From positions 235,238 to 299,237 of the forward strand of contig NZ_SUPW01000007.1 in NCBI RefSeq assembly GCF_013337285.1: 64,000 nt of DNA, given 5' to 3'. A model generated the notes under the pieces. The model was not told the DNA's origin. It made no database searches and worked only from the letters and a program-made list of their open reading frames with translations. Position 1 is the stretch's first letter. Every line of letters begins with the position of its first letter. Positions 44,797-53,411 of this stretch are shown here, one piece after another. The position numbers and the translations under genes are program-made. The DNA is from Agrobacterium tumefaciens (GTDB taxonomy: Bacteria; Pseudomonadota; Alphaproteobacteria; Rhizobiales; Rhizobiaceae).

Positions 44797-45417
44797 ATGA
44801 TTACACTGCTATTCAAACCGATCCGCCACGCCGCGGTACTGCTCGGTATCGTGCTCTTTCTACCGTTTGCCGCAGGCGCGACCGATCTTCTGCAACCGCT
44901 CGGCCGCGCGGACCTCCCGGTGGGCTCCGCGACCGCTCCGGTCACGGTGATCGAATACTCATCTCCCACCTGTTCTCACTGTGCGACATACCGAAACGAG
45001 ACAGCGCCGAAGATCGAGGGGGAATTTGTTGAAAGCGGGCAGATTAGAATTCTGTTCCGGCCTTTGGTTCGCAATAACGTGGACCTTGTCATTTTCATGC
45101 TAGCGGAGGCGCAGCCGCAACCGATGCTCGTTCTGGACAGGTACTACGCCCGTCAGGACGAGATCGCGAACTCCAGTAATCTGGAACAGACGTTACGCGA
45201 AATCGCAGCCTCTGTGGGAATCGATCGCGACGCTTTTAATGCGGCAGTGGCGGACCAATCTGTATTAAACAACCTCAAGACGCTTACCGATCAGGCGCAG
45301 AACGACTTCAAGGTGGAGGGCACGCCGACATTCTTCATCAACGGTAAGAAAATTTCCGGCGCCCCAAGCCTTGAAGCAATGCGGCGCGAGATCGCCGCGG
45401 CTCTGGAAAGAAAATAG
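44797..45417 (+). CDS. Periplasmic DsbA-family thiol oxidoreductase
   Basis: 206 residues. Signal peptide AAVLLGIVLFLPFAAGA; thioredoxin fold with active site PTCSHCATY (C59-S-H-C62) and cis-Pro loop EGTPTFFINGKKI. An all-helical insert lies between, as in DsbA and the BdbD/DSBA-like group. It starts 18 bases after the ATPase gene and is probably co-transcribed. Linking a dithiol oxidoreductase with a C-S lyase and amino-acid importer suggests reduction or handling of cystine-like disulfides; this is inference. Confidence 0.88.
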   Translation: MITLLFKPIRHAAVLLGIVLFLPFAAGATDLLQPLGRADLPVGSATAPVTVIEYSSPTCSHCATYRNETAPKIEGEFVESGQIRILFRPLVRNNVDLVIFMLAEAQPQPMLVLDRYYARQDEIANSSNLEQTLREIAASVGIDRDAFNAAVADQSVLNNLKTLTDQAQNDFKVEGTPTFFINGKKISGAPSLEAMRREIAAALERK

Positions 45418-45649
45418 CTTCTGTTGCCAACCGGCGCGCAAGCCTGACAGCACAATTCGCACGACGAAGAAGCCGCGCCGGTTGAGTTCCTCGTACATCG
45501 TATCACTGGCCAGGCGCTGCGGGACCATGTGAGGTATCCGGAGACGGCGGGAATAGATGGCTTTAAACGCAATAAAATCCTCCGCGTTCTTCGCTCCAAG
45601 TTTAACTTCGAACATCCCTTGCTGGCGGCAAACGTCGCTGCCCGCTCTC

Positions 45650-45745
45650 CTGCCCCTTCAAATCTCGATGATTTGTGCATTCGTGAACCGCACGCCTTGC
45701 TCCGTCAGTCTTCTCACCTCGACGGACGCTAAAGGAATTTGGAGG
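45650..45745 (-). pseudogene. Degenerate IS3-type orfA-like fragment
   Basis: Minus-strand translation reads VRRLTEQGVRFTNAQIIEI, a stop, then RGRRAGSDVCRQQGM. This matches the 'RFTxEQII...RxxxAGxxVxxVCRxxGI' layout of IS3 OrfA N-termini with an in-frame stop. It is short and weak. The adjoining stretch 45420-45650 keeps an open minus-strand frame (RIPHMVPQRLASDTMYEELN) that I cannot assign. Confidence 0.35.
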
Positions 45746-46009
45746 AGCGGCGCAATCGATGACTATACCCGGTGGGGATGGAGCGTTCGCCAGCGAAGGA
45801 ATCCGTGGATGCTATCGCGACAAACCGGAAACCATAGGTATCAATTCCGCCGACATGGATATGGCGACGGAACTCCTGTTCACGAGCTTCAGCGATCACC
45901 AAAACCCCGGCTTTTTTCCAGGAAACCCGCCTCCTCCAGAGGCATGCTGCCTACCAACGCGCCGACAAGACGGCGGAACTCGACTCGTCCGACCCTTGCA
46001 CCCGTCTCA

Positions 46010-46330
46010 TCAACGATATGCCAAGGAACGCTACGGCTCCTCCCAGACCATCCTGCGCAAGAACCTAGAGGATCGGGTGCTGTCTTATCTGCCCGCCGCA
46101 TTCTTCGGCATGTGTTCGACGATGTCGCCGGACAGGCGCGCCGCAACCTCGCAGCGACCGTCAAGAATGAACCCGACGAGCGCCAGCGCATTTCCGGGGA
46201 GTCGAAGGCTGTCGAACAGGAGCAGCGCCAGATCATCCAGCAGATCAGCGACCGTGCCGCCGAGCTCGACAACCTTGAGGAGCGCCTGGCCAGGCTCCAA
46301 GCGCGCCTGAAGCAAACGTCGGCGTCAGCG
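46010..46330 (+). pseudogene. Possible serine-recombinase C-terminal fragment, frameshifted
   Basis: One frame reads AKERYGSSQTILRKNLEDRVLSYLP, like the segment after the zinc ribbon of large serine recombinases. Another frame, after a shift, continues as a coiled coil: RRNLAATVKNEPDERQRISG, EQEQRQIIQQISDRAAELDN, LEERLARLQARLKQ. No catalytic Ser domain is found upstream, where the sequence to 45750 is degenerate in all frames. The call rests on layout only. Confidence 0.35.
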
Positions 46331-46480
46331 CCGCAAGGTAAGTCGGCTTTGCAAGGGCATCACCAACGCTGACACACACAACAGCAATAACAAGCACGGG
46401 TATACTGGTGGCGAGACCAACCGTGACGAAGCCTACGGAGATCAACATTCCGTCGGAAAACCTCTGTGCATTGCTGGATA
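46290..46480 (-). pseudogene. Possible MFS-transporter fragment
   Basis: Minus-strand text RFSDGMLISVGFVTVGLATS then IPVLVIAVVCVSVGDALAKP resembles two consecutive membrane helices of an MFS carrier ('GxxLxxxGLA...GxGxAxxxP'). It is short, lacks a start and overlaps the serine-recombinase-like coil on the other strand, so it is tentative. Confidence 0.25.
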
Positions 46481-46559
46481 TGCTATCATTTAAGAAAGCG
46501 GCCACTTTAAAGCGAACCACGCGACGAGTGAGATTCTCGATAAGCTGGAGCAACGGGGC

Positions 46560-46931
46560 GTGAAGATGAACTGACGGCGGGACGAACTGTCAAACCTCTT
46601 TCCATGACCATGCGGGAATCAAAAGGAAGCTCGCTCCAACTCCGAGATTCGATCTTAATCCTTCAAACTGGACCAGTTGGCCAAGAGTATTTCGCTTGCC
46701 CTCTGGGTTGATGTCGAGCACGACAAAGTATTGGGTGCCCAAGCACGCTCTTTCATTTCATTATCCCTTACCGTCCTACTGAAGTTGCCCCTCGCATACC
46801 CAGTTCTCGGTACGCCTGAAGAAATTCGCCGGCAGCAGCCCTTGAGCGTGAAGACGCCATTGATATCGTGCCCGAACTATAGCGGCAGCACGCGTATCGA
46901 GGAGTACGCGGCCGCTTCCGGGGAGGATTTC
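46560..46931. other. Leader region of the TRAP operon, no gene recognised
   Basis: About 370 bases between degenerate mobile DNA and the DctQ start. The DctQ frame stays open back to 46677, but that text (SISLALWVDVEHDKVLGAQA) has no family resemblance and no ribosome-binding site, whereas GGGGAGGATTT sits directly before ATG 46932. It should contain the TRAP promoter; I see no sigma-54 -24/-12 element. Confidence 0.4.
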
Positions 46932-47480
46932 ATGAAGTTTTTTCTGGCGCTTTCGCGCGCCATTGATACCGCCAATTCTGCTATTGGAAAAGGTATTTCG
47001 TGGCTGCTGCTCGCCGCCATTCTCGTCAGCGCCATCAATGCCGCCATGCGCAAGGCGTTCTCGATGAGTTCCAACGCCTGGCTTGAATCCCAGTGGTATT
47101 TGTTCTCCGCTGTGTTTCTGATCGCCGCCGCCTACACGCTCCTCAACAACGAGCATGTGAAGGTCGATCTGATTTACGGAAGCCTGCCGCGCAAGGGGCA
47201 ATTGTGGGTCGATATCCTCGGGACCATTTTTTTTCTTATGCCCTTCTGCCTCATCACGGTTTATCTCTCCTGGCCGGTGTTCCTGCAGAAATTTGCCTCC
47301 GGTGAAGTTTCCAACAACACGGGCGGGCTCATTCAATGGCCGGTCTGGGCGCTGATACCAATCGGCTTCAGCTTACTCGCCCTTCAGGGCGTCTCGGAAC
47401 TCATTAAACGCGTCGCAATCCTGCGCGGCGATATCCCCGATCCGGTTGCAGCGGCTGATGCCGCGGCAGCAATGCTCTGA
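46932..47480 (+). CDS. dctQ: TRAP transporter small membrane subunit DctQ
   Basis: 182 residues from ATG 46932. Four membrane helices: GISWLLLAAILVSAINAAM, WYLFSAVFLIAAAYTLLNN, DILGTIFFLMPFCLITVYLS, WALIPIGFSLLALQGVSELI. The motifs NAWLESQWYLF and EHVKVDLIYG are typical of the DctQ family with the TakQ/DctQ 'RxDxxY' core. It associates with the large subunit DctM. The next gene begins 18 bases after its stop. Confidence 0.9.
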   Translation: MKFFLALSRAIDTANSAIGKGISWLLLAAILVSAINAAMRKAFSMSSNAWLESQWYLFSAVFLIAAAYTLLNNEHVKVDLIYGSLPRKGQLWVDILGTIFFLMPFCLITVYLSWPVFLQKFASGEVSNNTGGLIQWPVWALIPIGFSLLALQGVSELIKRVAILRGDIPDPVAAADAAAAML

Positions 47481-47498
47481 TCGAAGGAAGAAACAATA

Positions 47499-49001
47499 AT
47501 GGCATTCCTTGCGGAAAATCTCGCGCCGATCATGTTCGCCGCGCTCATCATCGTGCTGCTGTTCGGCTATCCGGTAGCCTTCGCGCTGGCTTTTGTCGGC
47601 TTTGTCTTCGGCTTCATCGGGATAGAACTCGGCCTGCTGCCAGCCACGCTGTTCCAGGCCATTCCCGATCGCATATTCGGCCAGATGTCGAACGAAACGC
47701 TGCTGGCGATACCGTTCTTCACTTTCATGGGGCTCATTCTTGAAAAGAGCGGCATGGCGGAGGATTTGCTGGACACGATTGGCCAGCTGTTTGGACCGGT
47801 CCGCGGCGGCATTGCGTTTGCCGTGATCTTCGTCGGGGCAATTCTGGCCGCCACCACCGGCGTCGTCGCCGCCTCGGTCATCTCGATGGGCCTCATCTCG
47901 CTTCCCATCATGTTGCGCTATGGTTATGACCGCAAGGTCGCCGCCGGCACGATCGCGGCTTCCGGCACGCTGGCGCAGATCATCCCGCCCAGCCTCGTCC
48001 TTATCGTGCTGGCTGACCAGCTCGGCCGTTCGGTGGGCGACATGTACAAGGGCGCGCTCGTTCCGGGTCTCATGCTCGTGGCGGCCTATACGCTCTATAT
48101 CATCGTGACCTCAATCATCAGCCCTACAAAGGTCCCGGCCCTGCCGCTGGAGGCGCGGACCCTGCGCGGCACCAAGCTGCTGCTCAAGGTCATCACCTCG
48201 CTGGTGCCTCCGCTCGTCCTGATATTCCTCGTGCTCGGCACGATCTTTCTCGGGATCGCCACCCCCACGGAAGGTGGCGCCATGGGTGCTGTCGGCGCGC
48301 TCGCCCTTGCGCTTGCCAACCGTAAGCTCAATTTCGGCCTGATCCAGCAGTCGCTTTACGCCACGGCAAAGCTGTCGTCCTTCGTTCTGCTCATCCTGCT
48401 CGGCGCGCGCGTCTTTTCCCTGACCTTTTATGGCGTGAACGGTCACGTCTGGGTCGAGCATCTGATGACATCGATCCCCGGTGGCGAGATCGGCTTCCTG
48501 ATCGTCGCCAACCTGCTGGTGTTTTTCCTGGCCTTCTTCCTCGACTATTTCGAGCTGGCCTTCATCATCATCCCGCTGCTGGCGCCGGTCGCCGATGCGC
48601 TTGGCATCGATCTGATATGGTTTGGCGTGATGCTGGCGGTCAACATGCAGACGTCGTTCATGCACCCGCCCTTCGGTTTTTCGCTGTTCTTCCTGCGGTC
48701 GGTCGCACCGACGCGTGCCTATAAGGATCGGATCACGGGACAGACAATCCAGCCGGTCACCTCGACCCAGATTTATCTCGGCGCCATTCCCTATCTTTTC
48801 ATCCAGCTCGCCATGGTCATCATCATCATCGCCTTCCCCGGAATAGTGATGCACTACAAGTCGGGTGCCAAGGTCGCCGATCCCTCGGCCGTCCATATCA
48901 ATGTACCGATGCCCGGCGCAGGTGGCGACGCCGATCCGTTCGCTAATCCTTTCGCCCCTGGCGGCAACGCACCAAGCTTCGGCAAGCCAAGCAACCCCTG
49001 A
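47499..49001 (+). CDS. dctM: TRAP transporter large permease DctM, with Pro/Gly/Asn tail
   Basis: 500 residues. Standard DctM motifs are seen: FGYPVAFALAFVGFVFGFIG, NETLLAIPFFTFMGLILEKSG, GVVAASVISMGLISLPIMLR, and TPTEGGAMGAVGALALALAN. The last ~45 residues after the final helix form a soluble low-complexity tail (GAGGDADPFANPFAPGGNAP) that the short form of the family lacks. The permease uses a cation gradient to move the ligand delivered by DctP. The TakM/large-DctM type commonly moves keto acids or related carboxylates. Confidence 0.92.
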   Translation: MAFLAENLAPIMFAALIIVLLFGYPVAFALAFVGFVFGFIGIELGLLPATLFQAIPDRIFGQMSNETLLAIPFFTFMGLILEKSGMAEDLLDTIGQLFGPVRGGIAFAVIFVGAILAATTGVVAASVISMGLISLPIMLRYGYDRKVAAGTIAASGTLAQIIPPSLVLIVLADQLGRSVGDMYKGALVPGLMLVAAYTLYIIVTSIISPTKVPALPLEARTLRGTKLLLKVITSLVPPLVLIFLVLGTIFLGIATPTEGGAMGAVGALALALANRKLNFGLIQQSLYATAKLSSFVLLILLGARVFSLTFYGVNGHVWVEHLMTSIPGGEIGFLIVANLLVFFLAFFLDYFELAFIIIPLLAPVADALGIDLIWFGVMLAVNMQTSFMHPPFGFSLFFLRSVAPTRAYKDRITGQTIQPVTSTQIYLGAIPYLFIQLAMVIIIIAFPGIVMHYKSGAKVADPSAVHINVPMPGAGGDADPFANPFAPGGNAPSFGKPSNP

Positions 49002-49082
49002 CATTCGGACGGGCATACAAGCGCCCGCCACACCCCATCGACGCACCAAGCGTCGGTCACTTCAATAAGAGGAGGTAATCTT

Positions 49083-50195
49083 ATGAGGAACAATCTGGAC
49101 CGCAGACACTTCTTGTCCGGCGGCGTGCTTGCCGGGGCGGCTGCGGCCGCTTCGACGCTCGCCACGCCAGCCATAGCGCAATCTTTGCCGAACGTTCGCT
49201 GGCGCCTGACGTCAGGCTTTCCGAACAATCTGGACACCATCTACGGCGGCGCCGTGGTCATGGCGAATGCGCTGAAGGCAATCACCGGTGGTAAGTTTGA
49301 AATCCAGGTCTTCCAGGCCGGTGAAATCGTTCCCGGCGCCCAGGCCATCGACGCCGTAAAAGCCAATACCGTCGAGATTTCCCATACCTGCGGCTACTAT
49401 TTCACGGGGAAAGATCCGACATTCGCCATCGGCTCGACCATCCCCTTCGGCCTGAACGCCCGCCAGCAGAACGCATGGCTCTACCATGGCGGCGGCAACG
49501 AGGCTTACAACGAATTCCTTTCCGACTACGGCGTCATCGGCATTCCCGGTGGAGCGACGGGCGCCCAGATGGGCGGCTGGTATCGCAAGGAAATCAAGAG
49601 CGTCGAGGATATCAAGGGCCTCAAGATGCGGATTGCCGGCGTCGCAGGGCAGGTGCTTGCCAAGCTTGGTGCCGTGCCACAGCAGCTCCCGGGCGGCGAC
49701 ATCTATCCGGCGCTGGAACGGGGCACCATCGATGCCGCAGAGTGGGTCGGTCCCTACGACGACGAAAAGCTCGGCTTCTACCAGATCGCGCCATACTACT
49801 ATTACCCCGCGTTCTGGGAGGGCGGACTGACGATCCACTTCTTCGTCAACAAGGACCAATATGCAGCCCTGCCTGATGAATACAAGGCAGCACTCGACGC
49901 CGCCTGCAAGGCCGCCAACATCAACATGCAGGCGCTTTACGACGTCAAGAACAAGGATGCGATCCGCTCGCTGGTTTCCAAGGGCACGCAGCTTCGCCCG
50001 CTGCCCCGCGATGTGCTCGACGCCGCCTACAAGGCGACCTTCGAGCTTTATGACGAGTACACACAGAAGCATCCCGCATGGGCCAAAATCTATCCGGGCT
50101 GGAAGAAATTCCGCGACGAGAGCTTCGAATGGTTCCGCGTTGCCGAATATACCTATGACAGCTACGGCTATGCCATGCAGACGGCCGGCAAATAA
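49083..50195 (+). CDS. dctP: TRAP transporter solute-binding protein DctP (TakP-like)
   Basis: 370 residues. A twin-arginine-like leader (DRRHFLSGGVLAGAAAAAST) ends at ATPAIAQ. Mature protein motifs: WRLTSGFPNNLDTIYGGAVV, EIVPGAQAIDAVKANTVEIS, MGGWYRKEIKSVEDIKGLKM with the conserved ligand Arg region RIAGVAGQVLAKLGA, and PALERGTIDAAEWVGPYDDE. This closely follows the TakP layout, whose members bind 2-oxo acids such as pyruvate. GAGGAGG precedes the start. Last gene of the TRAP operon; a perfect hairpin follows. Confidence 0.9.
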   Translation: MRNNLDRRHFLSGGVLAGAAAAASTLATPAIAQSLPNVRWRLTSGFPNNLDTIYGGAVVMANALKAITGGKFEIQVFQAGEIVPGAQAIDAVKANTVEISHTCGYYFTGKDPTFAIGSTIPFGLNARQQNAWLYHGGGNEAYNEFLSDYGVIGIPGGATGAQMGGWYRKEIKSVEDIKGLKMRIAGVAGQVLAKLGAVPQQLPGGDIYPALERGTIDAAEWVGPYDDEKLGFYQIAPYYYYPAFWEGGLTIHFFVNKDQYAALPDEYKAALDAACKAANINMQALYDVKNKDAIRSLVSKGTQLRPLPRDVLDAAYKATFELYDEYTQKHPAWAKIYPGWKKFRDESFEWFRVAEYTYDSYGYAMQTAGK

Positions 50196-50212
50196 GCCGA
50201 CATAGACTTTAC

Positions 50213-50246
50213 CGAGGCCCCTGGATGGCGACGTTCCGGGGCCTCG
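50213..50246. terminator. Bidirectional hairpin between TRAP and two-component genes
   Basis: CGAGGCCCC (50213-50221) pairs perfectly with GGGGCCTCG (50238-50246), 16-base loop. It lies 18 bases after dctP and 13 bases beyond the convergent regulator stop. No long T-run follows on either strand, but placement between convergent operons supports a terminator. Confidence 0.65.
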
Positions 50247-50258
50247 AGCCTCTGGCGG

Positions 50259-50891
50259 CTATTCTTTGATAAGCCCGTTATCTATCGCATAGCGAATGAG
50301 ACCGGCAGTCGTCGCTATATCCAGTTTCCTCTTGATATTCTTGCGATGGGTTTCCATCGTGCGCTCGGCGATGTCGAGCGCCAGGGCAGCGTCGCGATTA
50401 CTCTTTCCGCGCGCGATCAGCAGCAGAACCTCCTGCTCGCGTGTCGTCAGCGCCTTCAGCCTGCCGGAAGACCCCTCCATCAGCACATCGCGAACGCCAG
50501 AGGAAAAATAGGTGCCGCCGGCAGCCACGGTTTCGATTGCGGCAACTATTTCTTCGGTCGCCACGTCCTTCAGAATGTAGCCGGCCGCACCATACATGAC
50601 CGATGTCGATATATATTCCCGGCTGTCATGCATCGACAGCATCAGCACCCGGGCGGAAAGCTGCTTTTCCTTGAACAGTTCCAGGGCATCGATGCCATTG
50701 ATCTGCGGCATGTTGATATCCATCAGCACCACATCGGGCCGCGTGGCGACAGCTGCGTCGATACCGGCCATGGCGGACAATGCGGTTCCAACGACTGCGA
50801 GATGCTCGTAAGTCTCGAGGACGGCCCTCAACCCATCCAGAACCAGAGGATGGTTGTCGATCAGCAGCACACGGATCGGATGAACGGTCAC
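50259..50891 (-). CDS. NarL/FixJ-family response regulator
   Basis: 210 residues. Receiver: LLIDNHPLVLDGLRAVLETY (acidic pair partly altered, Asp-Asn), DVVLMDINMPQINGIDALEL (phospho-Asp), MLSMHDSREYI, YILKDVATEEI (Lys). C-terminal LuxR-type HTH: LTTREQEVLLLIARGKSNRD then LDIAERTMETHRKNIKRKL. It overlaps the kinase stop by four bases. Lying convergent to the TRAP genes with no other target nearby, it is the likely activator of that operon. Confidence 0.9.
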   Translation of the reverse strand: MTVHPIRVLLIDNHPLVLDGLRAVLETYEHLAVVGTALSAMAGIDAAVATRPDVVLMDINMPQINGIDALELFKEKQLSARVLMLSMHDSREYISTSVMYGAAGYILKDVATEEIVAAIETVAAGGTYFSSGVRDVLMEGSSGRLKALTTREQEVLLLIARGKSNRDAALALDIAERTMETHRKNIKRKLDIATTAGLIRYAIDNGLIKE

Positions 50892-52285
50892 TCGGCGGCC
50901 TCCTGTAAGCCGCTATTGCGATCCTTCATAGCGGTGATGGGCAGCACCGCCCGCAGAACGGTTCCCCTTGCGGAGCTTTCGACATCCAGCCTGCCCCCGA
51001 AATGCGTCATGCGTTCCTGCATGTTTCTCAAACCGAGCCCCTTGCTTGCCGGCATCCCGTTCTCTGTCCGAACGGTCGGAAAGCCGCGGCCATTGTCGCT
51101 GACATCCATCTGTACCCGTTCATCGCGACTGGAAAACCGGATGGCGACCTGTGTCGCGCCGGCATGGCGCTCGATGTTGGTCAGCGCCTCCTGTGCGACA
51201 CGGTAAAGCGCAACCCGTGCCTCCGGGACAAGCATATGCTTGAAGGCTACGGATTCAAGCATCGCCGCTATTCCCGTACGTTCGGAAAAACTCGAGATGA
51301 GGGATTCCAGAGCTGCCGTCAGCCCCAGATCGTCGAGGACACGCGGTCGAAGATCGTGGGAAATACGACGTACCTCCTTGATCGCCTCATTTAATGCGAC
51401 GGCGCCCTTGCCGATCGCCTCGGCGGCTCCGACATTGTCAGGCGCCACCTTGCGCCGCGCGAGATCAATCGCAAAGCGCACTCCGACGAGATTTTGAGAA
51501 ATGCCGTCATGCAATTCTCTAGCAATGCGCAGGCGCTCCTCTTCCTGGGTATCGATAACCCTCTGCATCAGTTCCTTGAGCCGTCCGTCTGCCAGCCTCT
51601 GCTGACGCAGATTGAGCAGCATGCAGGTGGCGAACACCAGCAACACGGCAGGGACCGCAAACAGTGCAACAATCAGGAAATTCCATGTAATGGAACGGCG
51701 CATTTCCTCCTTCGCTGCCGCTGTCGCGGCAAAAACATCATCCAGATAAACCCCTGTACCGATCATCCAGCGCCATTTGTTGAGGCCGGCTGCGAAAGAA
51801 AGCTTATCAGCCATCTTCCCGGTCGAGGGCTTCTCCCACTTATACTGGACGAGACCTCCTCCTCCTTTCGCCTTGACTATCAGGTCATAGATGACGCGGT
51901 TGCCGTCGGGATCGTAAAGATCCAGCCAATTACTCCCTGGACGAAAGCTTTGTCGCGGATGAACGACGTTCACGCCGTCATAATCATAGACAAAGAAATA
52001 GCCGTCCGTACCATAATCGAGGTCAGTCAGAATTCGCTTGACCTCCTCCTTCGCAGCCTCGTCATCAGTTCCCGCCCTGTCATAGACCGAACGGATCGCC
52101 GAAAGGGCCAAATTGGTGAGGTTAAGGAGTTCAGTCTCCTTTGCAGCGAGCATGTTTCGTTCGAACGCATCGATGCTCGTGCGCGCCAGCGTCATAGACT
52201 GCCACGTAATCAGCGCTGTGATAACGATAATCGCAAGAACGAGAGGCCCGATGGCCAATGCGAGAATCTGGTTCCTGAGTCTCAT
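50888..52285 (-). CDS. HisKA_3 sensor kinase with periplasmic Cache domain
   Basis: 465 residues from ATG 52285, which has GGAGGGG 7 bases upstream; an earlier in-frame start at 52303 is less supported. The first membrane helix is ALAIGPLVLAIIVITALITW. A periplasmic single-Cache domain follows: DLDYGTDGYFFVYDYDGVNV, RPGSNWLDLYDPDGNRVI, KWRWMIGTGVYLDDV. The second helix is LIVALFAVPAVLLVFATCML. The kinase core has RELHDGISQNLVGVRF (His), DNGRGFPTV and KGLGLRNMQERMTHFGG. Cache_2-type domains often bind small carboxylates, fitting a TakP-type transporter next door. Confidence 0.9.
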   Translation of the reverse strand: MRLRNQILALAIGPLVLAIIVITALITWQSMTLARTSIDAFERNMLAAKETELLNLTNLALSAIRSVYDRAGTDDEAAKEEVKRILTDLDYGTDGYFFVYDYDGVNVVHPRQSFRPGSNWLDLYDPDGNRVIYDLIVKAKGGGGLVQYKWEKPSTGKMADKLSFAAGLNKWRWMIGTGVYLDDVFAATAAAKEEMRRSITWNFLIVALFAVPAVLLVFATCMLLNLRQQRLADGRLKELMQRVIDTQEEERLRIARELHDGISQNLVGVRFAIDLARRKVAPDNVGAAEAIGKGAVALNEAIKEVRRISHDLRPRVLDDLGLTAALESLISSFSERTGIAAMLESVAFKHMLVPEARVALYRVAQEALTNIERHAGATQVAIRFSSRDERVQMDVSDNGRGFPTVRTENGMPASKGLGLRNMQERMTHFGGRLDVESSARGTVLRAVLPITAMKDRNSGLQEAAE

Positions 52286-52743
52286 GCGGCCCCTCCGACA
52301 CATTCGCTCTCACTTACCCTCAGCTAACAATACTTCATACGGCAAGTCGAGCGTGTCAGAACATGATCCTAAGGCGAGATAGAAAGAGGTTCGGGAAATC
52401 TGTGCCGCGAGGAACAGTATGACGCTCTCCGAATAGTGTCACTCAACCGCTGAGATAGAACAATTCTCCCTCGCCGGGGTGACCGAAAGGTTCCCACCCT
52501 CGTCCGTGCTATGCGCCCTATCTGGTCGCTTATGTGATATCGCAGGACCGCGCCTGCGGTGGACGGCTCGATCCGGCAATAAAGCCGGCGACTACACCGG
52601 CAACGGAATAGTGTAGGATACCGCAAGGATGATCATGATCGGTACGACCTTGCGAATGTCAATTTGCTCGAAGCTGACCGCTCCGATATCGTCGTCATCG
52701 CGCATATTCAGGATCAAAAAAATTTGGAATTGGGAGCAACATT
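52286..52743. other. Intergenic region, no gene seen
   Basis: About 460 bases upstream of the kinase gene. Open frames here are short, have no ribosome-binding sites and no family resemblance. The stretch should contain the kinase promoter at its left end. A dyad-rich section near 52565-52610 (GCCGG repeats) is unassigned. Confidence 0.4.
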
Positions 52744-53127
52744 GTGCGCCTAGCCCATTGTTCATGTCATCAGCTAACAGTGGTGACAAACGGCGAACCC
52801 CATAAGATATCCGTTTGTCACTGTCGTGCATGCCAGCATCGTACCGGTTCAGCGTTCGGTGTCGCAGTGTTTTATGCTGCCGATCAAATCAGGGCGTCGG
52901 GGAAACACCAAACCTATATACGACCTGGAGATAGCGGAAAGCGCCTAGAGTTCCGTTTTTGCCCCATTTGCGGATCAACCGTCTACTGGATACCGGAATT
53001 TCGGCCTAACCTCGTCGCCATCGCCTTGGGCTGTTTTGACGACCCAGATGCTATGGAACCAACTCAGAGCGTGTATGAAGCGACCCGCCATACATGGGTT
53101 TCTCTATCTTTTCGAGATTCTGGATAG
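52744..53127 (+). CDS. GFA-family zinc protein (glutathione-dependent formaldehyde-activating like)
   Basis: 127 residues from GTG 52744. The Mss4-like zinc sites are complete: HCSCHQLTV, SVCHCRACQHRTGSAFG and FRFCPICGSTVYWIPE. The rest (NLVAIALGCFDDPDAMEPTQ, EATRHTWVSL) follows the usual GFA ending. Despite the family name, most members have no proven formaldehyde role; they may be S-hydroxymethyl-glutathione-related or regulatory. It stands alone between the two-component genes and the catabolic operon, with no operon partner. Confidence 0.88.
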   Translation: MRLAHCSCHQLTVVTNGEPHKISVCHCRACQHRTGSAFGVAVFYAADQIRASGKHQTYIRPGDSGKRLEFRFCPICGSTVYWIPEFRPNLVAIALGCFDDPDAMEPTQSVYEATRHTWVSLSFRDSG

Positions 53128-53411
53128 AGATGAAGGCCGAAGGCTTCAGCACGAGCTTTCAGGAGGTTACACACAATGGCTATTGAAGGGATCTGAACCT
53201 CCGACCCTTGCCCATCGCGTACTAAGCCACTGGAAACAGCCGAATTCGTTGCGAGTTTATCGGCTGCGCCATAACCACTACTATGGAACCTTAGACGGCT
53301 GCTGTCGGATTTCAGTCCCGAAACCAACAACAGCTCCCGCCCAGCCATTTCTAGCGGCTTGATCGTAGCAGTCGTGGCCGCCGTAAGCCACCTTGTCGCC
53401 ACCGAGGCAGT
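53128..53411. other. Gap between GFA gene and catabolic operon
   Basis: 284 bases with no supportable gene. It contains, on the minus strand near 53180-53216, a stretch GGGTCGGAGGTTCAGATCCC that looks like a tRNA variable/T-arm text, but no cloverleaf can be completed. It should also hold the end of the ten-gene minus-strand operon; I see no clear terminator. Confidence 0.35.

Noticed and set aside
53180..53240. tRNA-like T-arm text (minus strand GGTCGGAGGTTCAGATCC)
   Set aside because: The stem pairs poorly, no anticodon arm or acceptor can be built, and no matching tRNA occurs in the window. It could be an att remnant, but support is too weak.
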